Source: Isoetes taiwanensis
Taxonomy: Eukaryota; Streptophyta; Lycopodiopsida; Isoetales; Isoetaceae
Direction of reading: 5' to 3'
Assembly: GCA_021234155.1 (NCBI GenBank)
Contig: JAJEKV010000002.1
Span: 29,757,115 to 29,821,114 of the forward strand
Length of the DNA stretch: 64,000 nt
The notes under the pieces are model-generated. The model ran no database searches. It saw nothing but the letters and a program-made list of their open reading frames with translations, and was not told the DNA's origin. How positions within the stretch are numbered: position 1 is the first letter of the stretch; every line of letters begins with the position of its first letter. This document shows, in pieces, positions 20,191 through 32,253 of the stretch. A program made the translations under genes and the position numbers.

Positions 20191-21890
20191 GTTGAGGAGT
20201 AAGTAAATGATTTTTATTCTTAACCTTAGGTCAGGAATATTTAAAAGAATTGCAATGGTTGGGAAACAAATTGAATACGGTGTCTATACTAAGGTACGGT
20301 AGATATCTGAGGAAAATAGAGGGAATATCTGAACTAGAATAGCACAGCTATGATTAGAGGAGATAAACTAGATAAGAATTTGTAAGAATAGAAAGATATT
20401 TCCTATCATTGGAAAGGAGAGGATATTATTCTAATTTTAGAAATGGCAGATAGTATAAAAAAAATGGCAAATCTTGAAACGTCATAACTCGGCGAACAGT
20501 CATCAGAATGGAGCGATCTTGAGCATTGTGAAAAGTCCTCGGAGTCTAGTTTTAGAATTGGAATGGTACCTCGCATAACTCCTTACGATTAAGGAGATAT
20601 CGCAGAAAAGGTGGATAGGGGTCAAATAATACTGCATGTGGAAGATCCTTTGGTGGGTTAGCTGGAGTCGGATCTTTGGAGTTTCTGTTGGTTTAGAGTT
20701 AACTTTTCTTTTGTTTAATAGTTCGTTGAAAAGATTCCATGTTTTAATATGGTATTTATTCTTTGTAATTGTGTTTGCAAATATAATGAAACGTTAAAGA
20801 ATGAATATGTATGAAAGAACCCGCCCCTTTGTCATTGCCGAAGGGCTGGGCGGTAGAGCAATGTGCATACTAGGTGATTGGTATGTGGACATATAGTCAT
20901 GTCCAGAACGATATACGTGTGAACCTGGGTGAGGGCTTGATCATCCCTGGATCACAATAAGTTATAAAAAGATGTTCTTCGCATGACTAACATTTGTGTG
21001 CCTTTTGATGTGTGACTAACGATTCGGCTCAGGTTAAGGTAATGGTTTACTTACTTAGTCCTCCCTAGGACTAACTCCACCTTTCTTTTATTTCTCGTTA
21101 CAGATATGGTCGAGGGATAGAAGATGATTAGTTGGAAACTTGGATTTCGAGTGTCAAGGACCATTTACTGAAGCTCTTATCTTATATAATAAAGTTTTAG
21201 TGTAAATAAATATGTAATGGACCACGCCCTAAGGCTCAGATCTTACCTAAAAAAAGGAATGGATGGCTTAGATCTTACCTTAAAAAAAAAAAAAAAAAAC
21301 CTAAATCCATGAAATGGAGGGCTCAGATTTTGAAGGAAAAAAAAGCCCTAAATCGTATGTAGGGGCTATAGGCGCTGGATCTCGGATCGTCTCAATCTGT
21401 GCTCGCATAAATGGAAAGCAAATATTGATATAGCCGGATTTATGTTCCAGATTTATGTGGTGGGAAGCAAATATCGATGATCAGGACTCAGGAGCCGGAT
21501 TTATGTTCTAAGGCAGATATGGCAGAACTAAGACCAGATATGACAGAAAGAAACAATGATTTTTTCAGCTATAAACTTTGCTGCTTATGCAAAAATGGTT
21601 CTGGCTGGATACAAAGCCTTGCCGTTTATGCACAAATGTTATTTTTTACTCTGCCTTGCAAGCTTGGTCCGTTGTGCCAAGGGGGAAAGGATGATGGTTG
21701 TTTGTCTGAAGTAGTTTGGTCTGCTATAGAATAAGGATTTCGACCAGTTGGACAAGGTTTCTGGTCTTTTTGGCTACAAAGTCATATGGTTATCTATCTG
21801 ATCTATTGATATCAATTGGATCTCTGGTTGGATGAATGTTGGTAATGCGAAAATGGTTTTTTGCCTTAGACTGCCAGATGTATTTTATAG
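20191..21890. other. LTR-like and other non-coding DNA
   Basis: 20470-20640 has the texture of plant LTRs (ACGTCATAACTCGGCGAACAG, ACTCCTTACGATTAAGGAGA). 20700-21240 is AT-rich. A poly-A tract and a repeated phrase (GGCTYAGATCTTACCT) lie near 21235-21300. No gene supported. Confidence 0.4.
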
Positions 21891-22292
21891 CGAGCTTCTC
21901 AAAGCTGCAGATCTACAAACAGTGCTGGATCTCTGTGTAGTTATACAAAAACAGAGCAAGAAAGGTATTTTGCATTGTATTTAATGCATTCATTATACAT
22001 TACCTTATTTATCTTATTCCTACAAGCTGGATCATAGAGTGGCCTTGGATGCAAGCTGTTGGACAATACATGCTGATACAATTTCGAATAATGCTTACCA
22101 TCATATGATCCTCGCGGGCAAACTTTTTAAGGTTTGATTCTTATCTTAAAGATGATATGATAATAAACAGTCTAGCTTTGCATTACCTTATTTATCTTAT
22201 TCCTACAAGCTGGATCATACAGTGGCCTTGGCCTTGGATGCAAGCTGCTGGACAATACATGCTGATACAATTTCGAATAATGTTTAGCATTG
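21891..22292 (+). repeat. Diverged direct repeat with possible gene fragment
   Basis: About 107 bp at 22000-22106 recurs at 22181-22292 (CCTTATTTATCTTATTCC, then CAAGCTGGATCATA and GGACAATACATGCTGATACA), the second copy with a small duplication GGCCTT. The first reads DHRVALDASCWTIHADTISN and on to a donor-like AAGGTTTG, so it may derive from an exon. The protein is not recognised. Confidence 0.4.
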
Positions 22293-22436
22293 AACTTGAG
22301 GTAGAAGTATTCAATTTCTACGATTTAATGGAATGAAATGTCTTATACAAGAAATGTAGATGAGTTTGCTTTTGCAGTTTACATTGCAGAATACAGATTA
22401 TATTGTAGAATACCGGGCAGTATGCGTTTGCCATGA

Positions 22437-22580
22437 ATATAATAGAATAGAATTGTTTTTATCGTCCACGGAGACCAATCGGTCTATGGGACCCAATACA
22501 AAAAGCGCAGCAGTCACATTACTGCCCGGATTAAAAAACCCCCGCCCCGAAGGGTTTTCAAGGGAAAAACCGTGGCAGTA
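22437..22580 (-). promoter_or_regulatory. LINE 3' UTR with UUCG hairpin and pentamer tail
   Basis: The minus strand carries AAAACCCTTCGGGGCGGGGG, which can fold around a C(UUCG)G tetraloop, and ends in ATTCTATTCTATT. The same arrangement occurs at 39982-40146 and 46443-46581. In LINEs the reverse transcriptase often recognises a 3' hairpin; that role is inferred here. Confidence 0.6.
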
Positions 22581-22699
22581 ATAAGACTGCTGACATCAAT
22601 TAAATGGTTGACTGGGGGCATATCTGAGCCCTCAAGTCCAAGAGATTTTCTGAATGTATGATCCCGGTGGCGCCACCGGTCGTGCCCCAAGATCATGTG

Positions 22700-24600
22700 T
22701 AGCGGCTCATCGGTCTAATCAATCGAGCATAAGCGTGTCCGAATCGATCATATCTTTGGGCAGCTCGGAAAGTGTGACACTCATCCTCAATAGGCTCCGT
22801 CCGGCAAAGACCGACAAACCCTATCCCGGCGTGGCTCCCAATCCATCGACTGTCTCAATCCGGAGATGGTGGGCACCTGTCGCGAATGGAGGCGATATGC
22901 CCGCTTTTCATGGGCGATGTGAACGTAGGTAGCGCCTGGGGCCTCGCTCTAATGTGGGATTTATGTGTTTGCTTGTAATGTCTTTGTTTTGACTTGCTCC
23001 AGAGCCACGGAATCCCAAAGCTTCTTTGGAGAAACAAGCATCAAGGTAACATCTCGGTACATCACGATCCGCCTCTGTTTCTACACGGATGCACATGTGC
23101 TCCTGGACATTCCATCTAGTTAGCCACTGCACTCTTTTATCCTTCCAACAATTCTTGAGTCGTTGTGGTCCCATTGCCACTGCATAAGCCAAGTGCGGTA
23201 GACGATCATCATCCATATTTACCACCTTCTGGAAATAGACGATGTGTCTATCGAGGGCCGCTTCGGCCCGAAGTGGCGAAACCCTGTCTCCCGCAACAAA
23301 ATTTGATATGGGACCGTGGATTTCACTCCGAGTGCCCATGCTAAGAAGGCCTTCTGCACCTGTTCTAAGTCGCTCCAAGTAGCAAGGGACACCACTGGGC
23401 CCCAGACTTCAACTTCGCACAAAAGAACGGGCTCTATCAATACCCTGAACAGATGTGTCTGATGCCCCCAATCATATAGTTCTGCTCTGTGGTTATTGTT
23501 CTGCATTGCATAGAGTGCTTTCCAGCCTGCTGCTACACGCAATCTTATGGAAGTGTCCCAGCATAGTGTAGAAGGAAACTCCACTCCCAGATACTTGTAG
23601 GTGGGTGTCACCTCCACTTGTTGCCCTCGATAAGTGAATGAAGGGGGCCTTGGATGGCGCGAGGATGAGATTAGGACCACCTTGGTCTTGGCGAGATTGA
23701 CGTTCATGTCCGTGGGGGTCGGCGTAATGTATCGAGCATCTAAGTGAGACTGCATATCCTCTGGAGTGTGAGCTAAGAGGTCAACATCGTCTGCATAGAT
23801 GAGTTGTCTGATGACCTGATGCAAAAGTTGGGTCCCGCCACCCCCATTGTCCATGAGCCAGTGTTCCAACTGGTCAATGTACAGACCAAACAATGTTGGG
23901 GAAAGAGGACATCCCTGGCGGACCCCAATACTGCTAGTGAATAGTTGTCCCGTCATCCGCATCTGGCCTGTACAACTCTCGTACAACCTGTATACTGCAT
24001 TTTGCATATCCACAGGAACCTCTAGTTGCCGCAATCTTTCCCATAACTTTTCCCGAGGCACGGTGTCAAAAGCCTTCGCAAAGTCAACAAAGCAACAATA
24101 CAGTCCCCACGGTTTACGCTATCCTCAACCAAAGTCCTCAATGTGAAGATATGATCAATGGTTGAATGCCGGGGTCTGAACCTTGCTTGTGTGAGAGCTT
24201 GCACACCTGTTGCTTCTGCCCACCTGGTCAACTGTTGCTCAACAATGCCAGCTAGCAGTTTGGCAAACACCAAACTGACCATGATTGTTCGGTAATTGGT
24301 TGGACTATGTGGATCTCCCCGCCTTGTAAATGGGGACAACTCGCTTGTGGTCCACTCTTTGGGGAATCCTTCCTCAGCGCTCAAGTTGAACATAATGGTT
24401 AGGACTGGTACTATAGGCTCCCTCGCCCACTTGAGCAACTCGTCATGCGATACCATCCAGTCCGTTGCTTTCCCATTGGCCAAACGCTGCAGACCCTGGG
24501 TAACATCATCCTCTGTAATTTCTAATGTCGGACCATTCTGTGGGGGTATGAGTGCTCGTGTCCCTTGAGGCTCATAGAGTTGTTGCGTGTATTGTTCCCA
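22700..24600 (-). pseudogene. LINE ORF2 reverse transcriptase and C-terminal region
   Basis: RT blocks can be read in shifting frames: LAGIVEQQLTRWAEATGVQA and ARFRPRHSTIDHIFTLRTLV (24483-24090), then FTSSIGVRQGCPLSPTLFGL, the catalytic IYADDVDLLA, and LAKTKVVLISSSRHP with YKYLGVEF (24061-23219). Downstream are KYR-free C-terminal pieces with CYLDACFSKEALGF (23378-22908) and a decayed zinc-finger region near 22800. Copies RNA into DNA at the nicked target. Frame changes near 24100, 23300 and 22900 inactivate it. Confidence 0.75.
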
Positions 24601-26230
24601 CTGCTCATTAGTGATGTTCCCCGTAGGGTCATTTGGGCTGGCTTTTCAAAAACCTTTAAGCCAAAAGATTCTAGGATGGCTTTTCAACATGGAAAACATT
24701 TCCCTTTGATGACGTGCAATGTAATCGAGATTTCTTTGCCTTCAAGAAAGCAATTTATCATGTGGTGGTGGCATGTGGGCGCATTGCGTGATCTCGTGAT
24801 CCGGGCGGAGCCGCATTTGTATTCCTTACACTCAAATCAAACCACCGATTACGGAAGAATGTTGCGGTCCCCGTGGATACCTCTCGGGCATGCTATCCCA
24901 AAATATCTTTTCTCAAGAATAGTACCAAGGAGCTCAATCAGGTGACCCATTTGTCGCTCTAGAGTGGGGGCCTGCAAAATTCTCGAAAGGTCATCTATGA
25001 GCATATCGGCATAATCCTTTGCCTCACTCATAATCCAATCGCAGCGAGGTATACAAGGAGCTGCCAGAGAAGGGGTTCTAGCAGCCGCCAAGCCAACTAC
25101 GTGTAGAGTGGAAGGTGATCCGAAATCCTGCCTCCTCATCTCTCTTGTATGTGCCTACCCGAAAGTGGTTGATCAAATGTACATCCCGCCAAGACTAATA
25201 GATAGTCCACCACACTAGATCCTCCACCACGATTCTCTTGTCTGCGGGTGCACTTACAGGAGGAAGGCCACTGTGCCAAGCCATTACAAATTACCAAGTC
25301 AAAGACACCACATAGTAGAAGCAACTGCCTGCCAAAGCGCGTGACGACTATCATCGATGTTCGGGGCCAAACGCCTCCTCCTCGGCGCAGTGTAACACAT
25401 CCCCGAGCCAAAGGATCAAGTCTCATGGGCTGCTCTACTCCCGTCCGCATTGAAGTCCCCAAGGAGTACCACACTACCCAACCGTCTATGTTGTCGTATG
25501 TCATCATATAGATCGACATATGGAACTAGCCTGTCCACATCTGAGTGGGCATGGTAAAAGTTGCTTTCCGCATGTGGAAAGTAGCAAGCAGCCAAGAAGA
25601 GAGGGTTGCCACTACAATTCTGCACCCGCACCCACAAGTACCGGTTAAATGCATCAATCTTGTGCGGAAAAAACCGACCGTGCCAAAGACTCCCGGTAAT
25701 AACAGGCAATCCCTCCATGTCCCTCTTGCCCGTGGCGACTATTGAAGATCGAGAAATGTTGATAGCCTAAAAGATCGTAGCCCGTCCCCGGCGGCTCCCA
25801 TGTCTCCATGAGGAAGATGAGATCCATACCGCAAAGAACAGAGTTGAGACTATCCCCTTCCGCCATGGGAAACCTCGACAATTCCGTGAGACCACCAAGG
25901 CACATTCCCTATTTGTTAGCAGCAGAGGCATGCATCTTGATTGAGTTGTGGGGGGAAGAGTGGGAAGCGGTGCAGTGACCGAAATCATGTGGACCAGTGA
26001 GAAGCGGGGGGGTTGGGGCAGAGTGAAGAAGCGGTAGGGAGTTGGGGTGGCATATGACCGAGGAGTAGTGGCAATGGCGGCAGGGCATGGGGCTGGAGCG
26101 ACGGTGGAGGAGCATGATCGAGGAGGTGGGGGGCTGCAGCTAAATGGCCCGAGGTTCTGCGCAAAGAACATTCGGTGAGCGAGAAAATGTGCATCTTGCC
26201 TCGAACTAGTCCCGCAGCTCCTCCTTGACA
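24601..26230 (-). pseudogene. LINE ORF2 N-terminus, APE-type endonuclease
   Basis: The start reads RNCRGFPWRKG/PMAEGDSLNSVLCG in two frames and then DLIFLMETWE, the first APE motif with the catalytic Glu. LGSVVLLGDFNADG is the second (D-x-N) motif. This enzyme nicks the target DNA to prime reverse transcription. At least four frame changes lie between 25900 and 24850. The counterpart in the copy at 46443-50924 shows the same order. Confidence 0.7.
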
Positions 26231-27610
26231 AATGGATGCCTCGAACCTTGGTGAGCTCACGCCAAGGGACTCTTGTTGCGCTAGGGTGAGGTCTCGGTCC
26301 ACATACAAGGATGTTCCCTTCAATTGCTTGCCCTGGCGCAGTATGGCATCCCGTACTTGCATATCTGCTACTGTGAATATGACAATACGGTTGTAGGCAG
26401 AACGTCGAGCACCATGACGGCTGGCTCGAGCAATGTGTACAGGCCTAGGCAATGTCATACGATTGATGATCTGCATCTGGAGTCGGTGAATGAGATTCTC
26501 TCCCTCTTCTTCCGGCAGGCCACGGATCACCAAATTATGACCTCTCCGTCTGCGTTCACTAAGCTCACGTGGATCAACGTTTATTTGGGACGGCATGTAC
26601 CGGCCGCCTCAGGAGTTGAAGGCGCCGGCCCGATGTCCATGAACAGGGGGGTCCCGCTGGCGTGGAAGGAATGGTGAAGTAGGGCGTCGTGATGCCCGCC
26701 TAGACCCGACCGCATGGGTGCTTGAGCATGGGTGGCAAAATGAGGTGCCTGAGATTGCCTCCGCCTTCTGAAGCCGAGAGCTCAGCTCCTGCTGGAATTG
26801 TTTCTGCCGCTCCAACTCGGATACACAATTTTGCAAGGCCTCGTGTGCATTGGCATGGAGTCCTTTCCCCTGTTGGATTGTAGCTTCTCGTAGCTCGTGT
26901 GCCTCTTGCTCTTGAACAAGGGAACGCTGTTCCAACTTCTGTATCCTAGAGGCAATTACATCATCTGTCGATGTGAAGGTGATCTCCATTGTGCTGATCC
27001 TGTTCTGAAGGGCCTGCTGTAGCAACTGACTTTCGTTAGTTGCTATCTGAAATGCCCCCTGAGTGGCAATGACATCTGCAATGTCTGATCGAAGACGGGA
27101 GATATCAGTGACCATCTCCTGCTCAATTCTCTCCTTGTCCTTCATTATAACTTCATCTCTGGTAGACATGGTGTCTATTTGTGCCCGGAGGCCAGCAAGA
27201 GTCTGGCTATCCTGCTCCCTTTCAAACTGCAACAAGCGAATACTGTCAAGCAATTGTTGCACTTGGGTCTCAATGCCTGCAAACTGTTGCTTTACTATAG
27301 CCAGTTGCTTCTTAAGCACTTGGGGGACGGAGGCTTGTTGCTCTTCTGCCAGGTGTGAGATCTGAGTGGTGTGATCCTCAACCATCGCCTGTGTTTGTCT
27401 CCACCTCTCATGGCATGACTGGTGTGCCATCCTTGTGGAATCGTGTCGAGGTCCGCAAAAGCCGGGTCTCACGACCGTGGCACTCTTGTTTGAGCTTGCC
27501 GCCGAGCCTTTGCACAAGCCTCCTTCTTCATGGAAGAGGCTTCTCCCTTGGCCCGGCCCCGCTAGGTCTAGGTCTCTTCTTGTGATGGGCGCGCTGTATG
27601 CTCCTCCCAA
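25985..27610 (-). pseudogene. LINE ORF1 protein, coiled coil plus RRM-like domain
   Basis: The upstream part (27610-26609) is a long coiled coil (QLLDSIRLLQFEREQDSQTL; SELERQKQFQQELSSRLQKA). The downstream part (26596-26150), in another frame, reads RRRRGHNLVIRGLPEEEGEN and RDAILRQGKQLKGTSLYVDR, like the RRM and C-terminal domains of L1 ORF1p. The protein would bind LINE RNA as a trimer-like chaperone. A frameshift near 26600 separates the two halves. Confidence 0.7.
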
Positions 27611-27789
27611 GTGGGCATGTCAGGCAGTTGTGTCTGAGTCTGGGTCTGGGTCTGGTTCTCGAGTTGGGTTGGGGATGTCCTAAGAGTGTCCATGGGTACC
27701 TAGACAGATCTTGAATCAAACGGACCAACAAATTAGGGCAAGTCAAGGGAATATGTGAAGCCCTAATCCAGAATCCAAAAGAGCAAACC

Positions 27790-28165
27790 GGCCGGAAAAT
27801 TGCTGTTATCACAGAAATAACTTAGCCAACCAGGGTCATATCATACACCATCGGAAAGGTTGCTAAGAGAGTTTTCCAATGCAACAAATTTCAGCTGAAA
27901 CAGACTTCTGGATCTCCTGTTATGAGTGAAAACGTGTGACTAGCACCACCGCCTTAGGGTTTGAGCGCCTTTGGAGGCCGGAAAACTGCTGTTTTGCTAT
28001 ACAAACCCTAGCATATGCGAATCGCATACCTTCAGAAAGCTATCTGAGAGAGCTTTGCAACGCACCAAATTTCAGCTGAAACGGAGTTTGGGATCTCCAG
28101 TTGTGATCAAAAACATGAGACCGGCATTAGGAGCACCTAGAGAGAGGAGCGCCTGGGGGAGAGAG
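27790..28165 (-). repeat. Two diverged monomers of about 185 bp upstream of the LINE
   Basis: 27790-27975 and 27976-28165 align in direct orientation (GCCGGAAAA.TGCTGTT, AATTTCAGCTGAAAC.GA, GGATCTCC.GTT). They could be 5' UTR monomers of the LINE or part of an LTR; such phrases are common in plant LTRs. Confidence 0.45.
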
Positions 28166-28478
28166 GAAGCCCTGCTCTCAGCTTCAACATCTCTATCAAC
28201 AACTGGTATGATTTAGGTCAAGCATCCTAGCATCATATAGAATTATATGATGCAGTGTGCCGTGGCATAACTGCTACTGTTATCTATGGTGATGTAAATT
28301 TGTAGAAATTCCTCCCATAGAACTTCCTCCCAATATGTCCAAGAATTAGTTCAAAGATCTCTTTGCATGAAAGGGAAATAATCCAAACCAACGGGAGCTA
28401 CAAGAACTATGCAGGTGGCAAACAAATGATTGCACTCAATCTGCATATCCTCCCCATATTCCATCAGAAACTGGTGAA
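28166..28478. other. No gene seen
   Basis: Spacer before the Harbinger gene; may hold its 5' part, but nothing recognisable. Confidence 0.4.
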
Positions 28479-28790
28479 ATGGAAATGCTAGCTAAAGAAA
28501 GGATTGAGAATCAGAGAAATCTGGAAGAGCCAAATCTAAACCGAGATGGCCCGATTGACAATGATGAAACACATTTGCAACAGGAACAAAGGCAGACTAA
28601 TAATATCCAGGTACATGAGATAGAAGTGGATGAACAATTGTTCATGGAGGGCAGACAAAAAAGAATTTTGCTGGCGATTCTTATGTTTATGCGCATTCAG
28701 GCTTTTCTATCTCAACCATCGCCTTCAACTTCATATGAGAGGTATTTTCAGTATTTGATGGATTCTTGTACACAATATTCGAGGCTTTGA
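28479..28790 (+). pseudogene. Harbinger N-terminal piece
   Basis: Reads MEMLAKERIENQRNLEEPNL and on to RQKRILLAILMFMRIQAFLS. It lies upstream of the transposase in a different frame, so a frameshift or intron near 28790-28840 separates them. Assignment rests on position. Confidence 0.4.
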
Positions 28791-28848
28791 TGGAAGAGCA
28801 TTACGAGCTTCTCCCCATATTTGGTCATATCATAGGCCATCTACGTTT

Positions 28849-30060
28849 ATGGAAAGCACCTTATTGAGCTCATACAACGATAATATGTTTAAGAGAAGGC
28901 TTAGATTATCTAAGAAGACTTATTACTATGTATGCCAAGTATTAGGACCAATGCTGACTCGTGAAGATATAAAAATGCGTCAAAGTGTCCCTTCAGAGAA
29001 GAGAATATACATTGCTTTATCTCGTTTGGCCACTGGAAATACAATCAAGGAAATTGCAGACCAATACAGTGTTGGTTACACTACAGCCCAAAGGGCTATC
29101 TCAGAATTTTGTTGTGCTGTCAAGGAAATGCTCCATGATCTATGCATTAAATGGCCTTCTGCAGAAAGAATGAAAGCCCTTGCCTGTGAGTTTGAGAAGC
29201 TAAGGGGCATTCCATATGTTGTAGGTGCAATTGATGGGAGTCACTTGCCCATAATTGCACCTCACGACAATGCACAGGACTACTATAATCGGAAGGGATT
29301 TCATTTCGTTCTCTTGCAGCTCATCGTGTCATGTAAGGGTGTGATTTGGGACTATGACGTCAGTTGGGCCGGAAGTATTCATGATTAAAAACTATTTGAG
29401 AGCACAGAAGCTGGAAGAAGGATACAAGTAGGCCACCTAGGTAACTTTTGTCTTGTTGGAGATGCAGCTTATTCGCCACGGCCATGGATCCTTCCACCAT
29501 TTAAAGGACACAAGGATGGCTTAAGCAAGTTAGAGTACAATTGGAATTATCTCCAATCAAGCACGAGAATGCCAGTTGAGTGCGCATTTGGTATGCTAAA
29601 ATCTAGATTTAGGATTCTTTTGAAAAGAAACGATACTAACCTTGAGAAAGTGCCTGAGATAGTGGCTACTTGCCTTGTTCTGCATAATCTTTCTATTCGG
29701 CATGGTGATAGCTTTGATCAGTCATGGGTTGGTGAGGCTAGGATGGAACTTGAGAATGCTGTTACAGAAGAGAAGAAGACTAAGCATTTTGAGAGGAAGA
29801 TAAAGTGACTAAAGGTACCAGAGACAGAAATTGCCAAGGCTGCAGCTTATGGAATTCATAGAGTCAATGGTGTCAATTTAAGTCCTTTGGAAGCCCTTGC
29901 AAGGACACTTGAAGATGATCCTAAGGAGGTGGCTACTATGATTGGAAAAGCTAACATTAATGCACAGGAAACATCTCAAGCGAATGCTGCACGTAGAAAT
30001 GCTTTAGCAAAAGCACTTTTTGAGAAGAAAACACGTGAACTTGTACACGAACAAACCTTA
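28849..30060 (+). pseudogene. PIF/Harbinger transposase, two in-frame stops
   Basis: One frame runs from 28849 to about 30060. An N-terminal helix-turn-helix region (RQSVPSEKRIYIALSRLATG, IKEIADQYSVGYTTAQRAIS) precedes a DDE domain with all three acids: VVGAIDGSHLP, FCLVGDAAYSPRPW and MPVECAFGMLKSRF. The only defects in this frame are TAA at 29386-29388, where relatives have Ser in 'HDS', and TGA at 29806-29808. The C-terminal part continues with LEALARTLEDDPKEVATMIG. The enzyme cuts and pastes elements with 3-bp TWA duplications, which fits the MITEs at 13115-13793, though their ends were not found here. Confidence 0.8.
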
Positions 30061-30599
30061 CCATGTTTGTTTTTCTTGTTTAATGAACCACTCTTACTCT
30101 TGTTGGAGTTTAATAAGTGAGAGATCTCATTATTTTTACCAGCACTTTTGGCATCCATAATAATCTTGTTCAAGGTGTCATGAAGACTGTTGACCTTGTC
30201 AATGTTTTTTACAACAATTCCAGCATTATGTAATACCTTAACTTGCTGTGAAGAACCCTTTCCAGTAAAGGAGGATTTCCATATTCCATCATGATCATGG
30301 TTCTTTACAATAGATGCATCAGCTGCATTAGCATTGTGAACCTGAGAGTCTTTCTTCTTCTTTCTTTGAATTCTTTAATAACTTCCATTGACCTTGATCC
30401 ACTGAAACTTATTGTCTTTTGAGATGATAGTTGGAAAGCCAATATCCCTGTTCTTGCTTGGAGAAACATAATCAGGAGCTGAGTCCCTGGAATTTTGTCC
30501 CTTCTGCTGTCCATTGACTCTTGCTGTTGTTGACCATCATATTGACTTGCTGACTGACTTTCTGATTGACTTCTTTCTTATCAGCCAGCTTGGTAATAG
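30061..30599. other. No gene seen
   Basis: Short open frames only; may contain C-terminal remains of the LINE ORF1 that follows on the minus strand. Confidence 0.4.
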
Positions 30600-31442
30600 A
30601 GCTATCATTCTTAGCAGAATTAGGTGCTAACTCCTTGCAAGATTCATACCAAAAGTGCGTGGCCTACAGTTTTGGCAATGAGGTAGCAGACCAGACCATC
30701 TTAAGGAAAGAAAGGTTTTTTGGCCAAACACATCAAGAAAGGGGATTTGAAGGGGAACTTCCTTGGAAATATCAATCTGGACAATTGATCTTGGAGGTCT
30801 ATAGGGAGAATATTCCGTGCATATGTAAGAACCAATTGACCTGAAAAGCAATTTAAGACAATCTTCATTCCAATATATTGGATTCAGGCCATGAAGAGTG
30901 GTCGAGGCTACACACAGATTATCCAAGTTGGCTACCTCAAATTTAGGATCCCATTTTAGAAAGGTTAGTTGAAAGGACTCAAAAGCCAGGGGACCATGAT
31001 TGAGCAAAAGATTGGCAGTTCTTCTGGTACCACACTCAATCATGATATAAGGAGATTGAAGCCAATAGACAACATTAATCAGAATTCCTTTGTGAAGGTT
31101 CAAGCAAAAAGCCCATAGTTTATCTAGCTTGATACCATGCTTATTAACTTTAACAATAACAGCCGAGTCATGAAAAGAATTCAATTTTGCATGAACAGAG
31201 AGAAAATCCAAAGAAATACCATTGAAGATGTCAGATTTTTTGGTGAAAGGAGGCTTGAATGGGCGAATTGTTCCGAGAGCCTTTTCAAGAGATACGTCCG
31301 GGTATTTCTGTTGATCCGGCCTTTTTTCTCCATAAGCAATGGGAATTTGAAGATCCGGGTCCATGCATGGTAATTGGCCTTTGAAATCGAGATCCTTAGA
31401 CAGATTGTCCCAGCATGGAACTTTGAAAGACAGGGGATCCAT
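30600..31442 (-). pseudogene. Plant LINE ORF1 (DUF4283-like) fragment
   Basis: An open frame of 271 codons. The region FHDSAVIVKVNKHGIKLDKL to FLDVFGQKTFLSLRWSGLLP has the pattern of the DUF4283 (RRM-like) domain of plant L1-type ORF1 proteins, and HCQNC near the end would be the start of a zinc knuckle, after which the frame is lost. A different LINE family from the one at 22437-27700. Reverse transcriptase was not found next to it. Confidence 0.55.
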
Positions 31443-32224
31443 AGATGACTGTCCAATGAAAGAGTTAGCAAAGTCACCAAAGAAAATGAAATTTTTTGGA
31501 TTATCTTGAAAAGACCTTAGCTGCTTGAGAAGTTCGGACGATCAGCGGGCTCAAAATCAGCAAATGTGTGAAGGATGGAAAGAAATTTAGGGTAATTTTT
31601 GCTTATAAGATCCATCCAGAAAGAACCAGGTGAAAACTACAAAAGCAGATTGAAAGTGTGCGAAATAACAGGAGGGGAAATCAAAGGGCAAGAAAAAACA
31701 GGGGGACGAGCAAATTTGAAATTAAGAAGTTGGAAAGCCAGACTCAACACCAAACTGAAAAGAAACCGTCACTAAAGTATGAATCATTGCTCAGAAAACA
31801 CATTTACCACAATTTTAGAGTCACTCCAACCACAATGCACATGAAATATGCCCAACGCCGAGACCTCTTTTCTGCCAATGAATTCTTGAAGCCAGGAATC
31901 AACAATTTCAACTTCGAATTCGACCGAGCTTGGTACAAATGAGTATTCTGGAGCAAAAAGATCTTCAGGAAAATATTGATCTGAGACCAGAGAATTCCAA
32001 AGAGCCACAGGAGATCCCTTCAAAAAACCACAGGTTTATCTGTCATTATGTTTGATAATTGTGAAGATATTGGTATCCATCTGTAGCAAAAAGTGAGGGG
32101 AATCATGAGAATTGCTAGCCCCTACAAGGCTGGCACACTGAATCCTTCAATTGCTTCAGAAAGTAACACGAATTAGCACAGCAGATCAAGAATTTGGTTT
32201 GAATCGAATAGGACAAAGGAATCA
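31443..32224. other. Unassigned, LINE-derived or other
   Basis: Minus-strand open piece 32023-31784 (WNSLVSDQYFPEDLFAPEYS) is not recognised. The remainder is non-coding. The border with gypsy coding sequence lies near 32225-32254. Confidence 0.35.
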
Positions 32225-32253
32225 AGAAAAATGGCGCACATTGCTGACGTGTC

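Larger units (their letters stand above)
22437..27700 (-). mobile_element. Long LINE (L1-like), nearly full length, degraded
   Basis: A minus-strand non-LTR retrotransposon. From 5' to 3' it has ORF1 (coiled coil then RRM-like), ORF2 with APE endonuclease and reverse transcriptase, a 3' UTR containing a stable hairpin, and a short (TTCTA)n-type tail ending near 22437. Many frameshifts interrupt both ORFs. The 5' end is near 27700 but not fixed. Two other copies of the family are in the window (39978-40560; 46443-50924). Confidence 0.8.
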
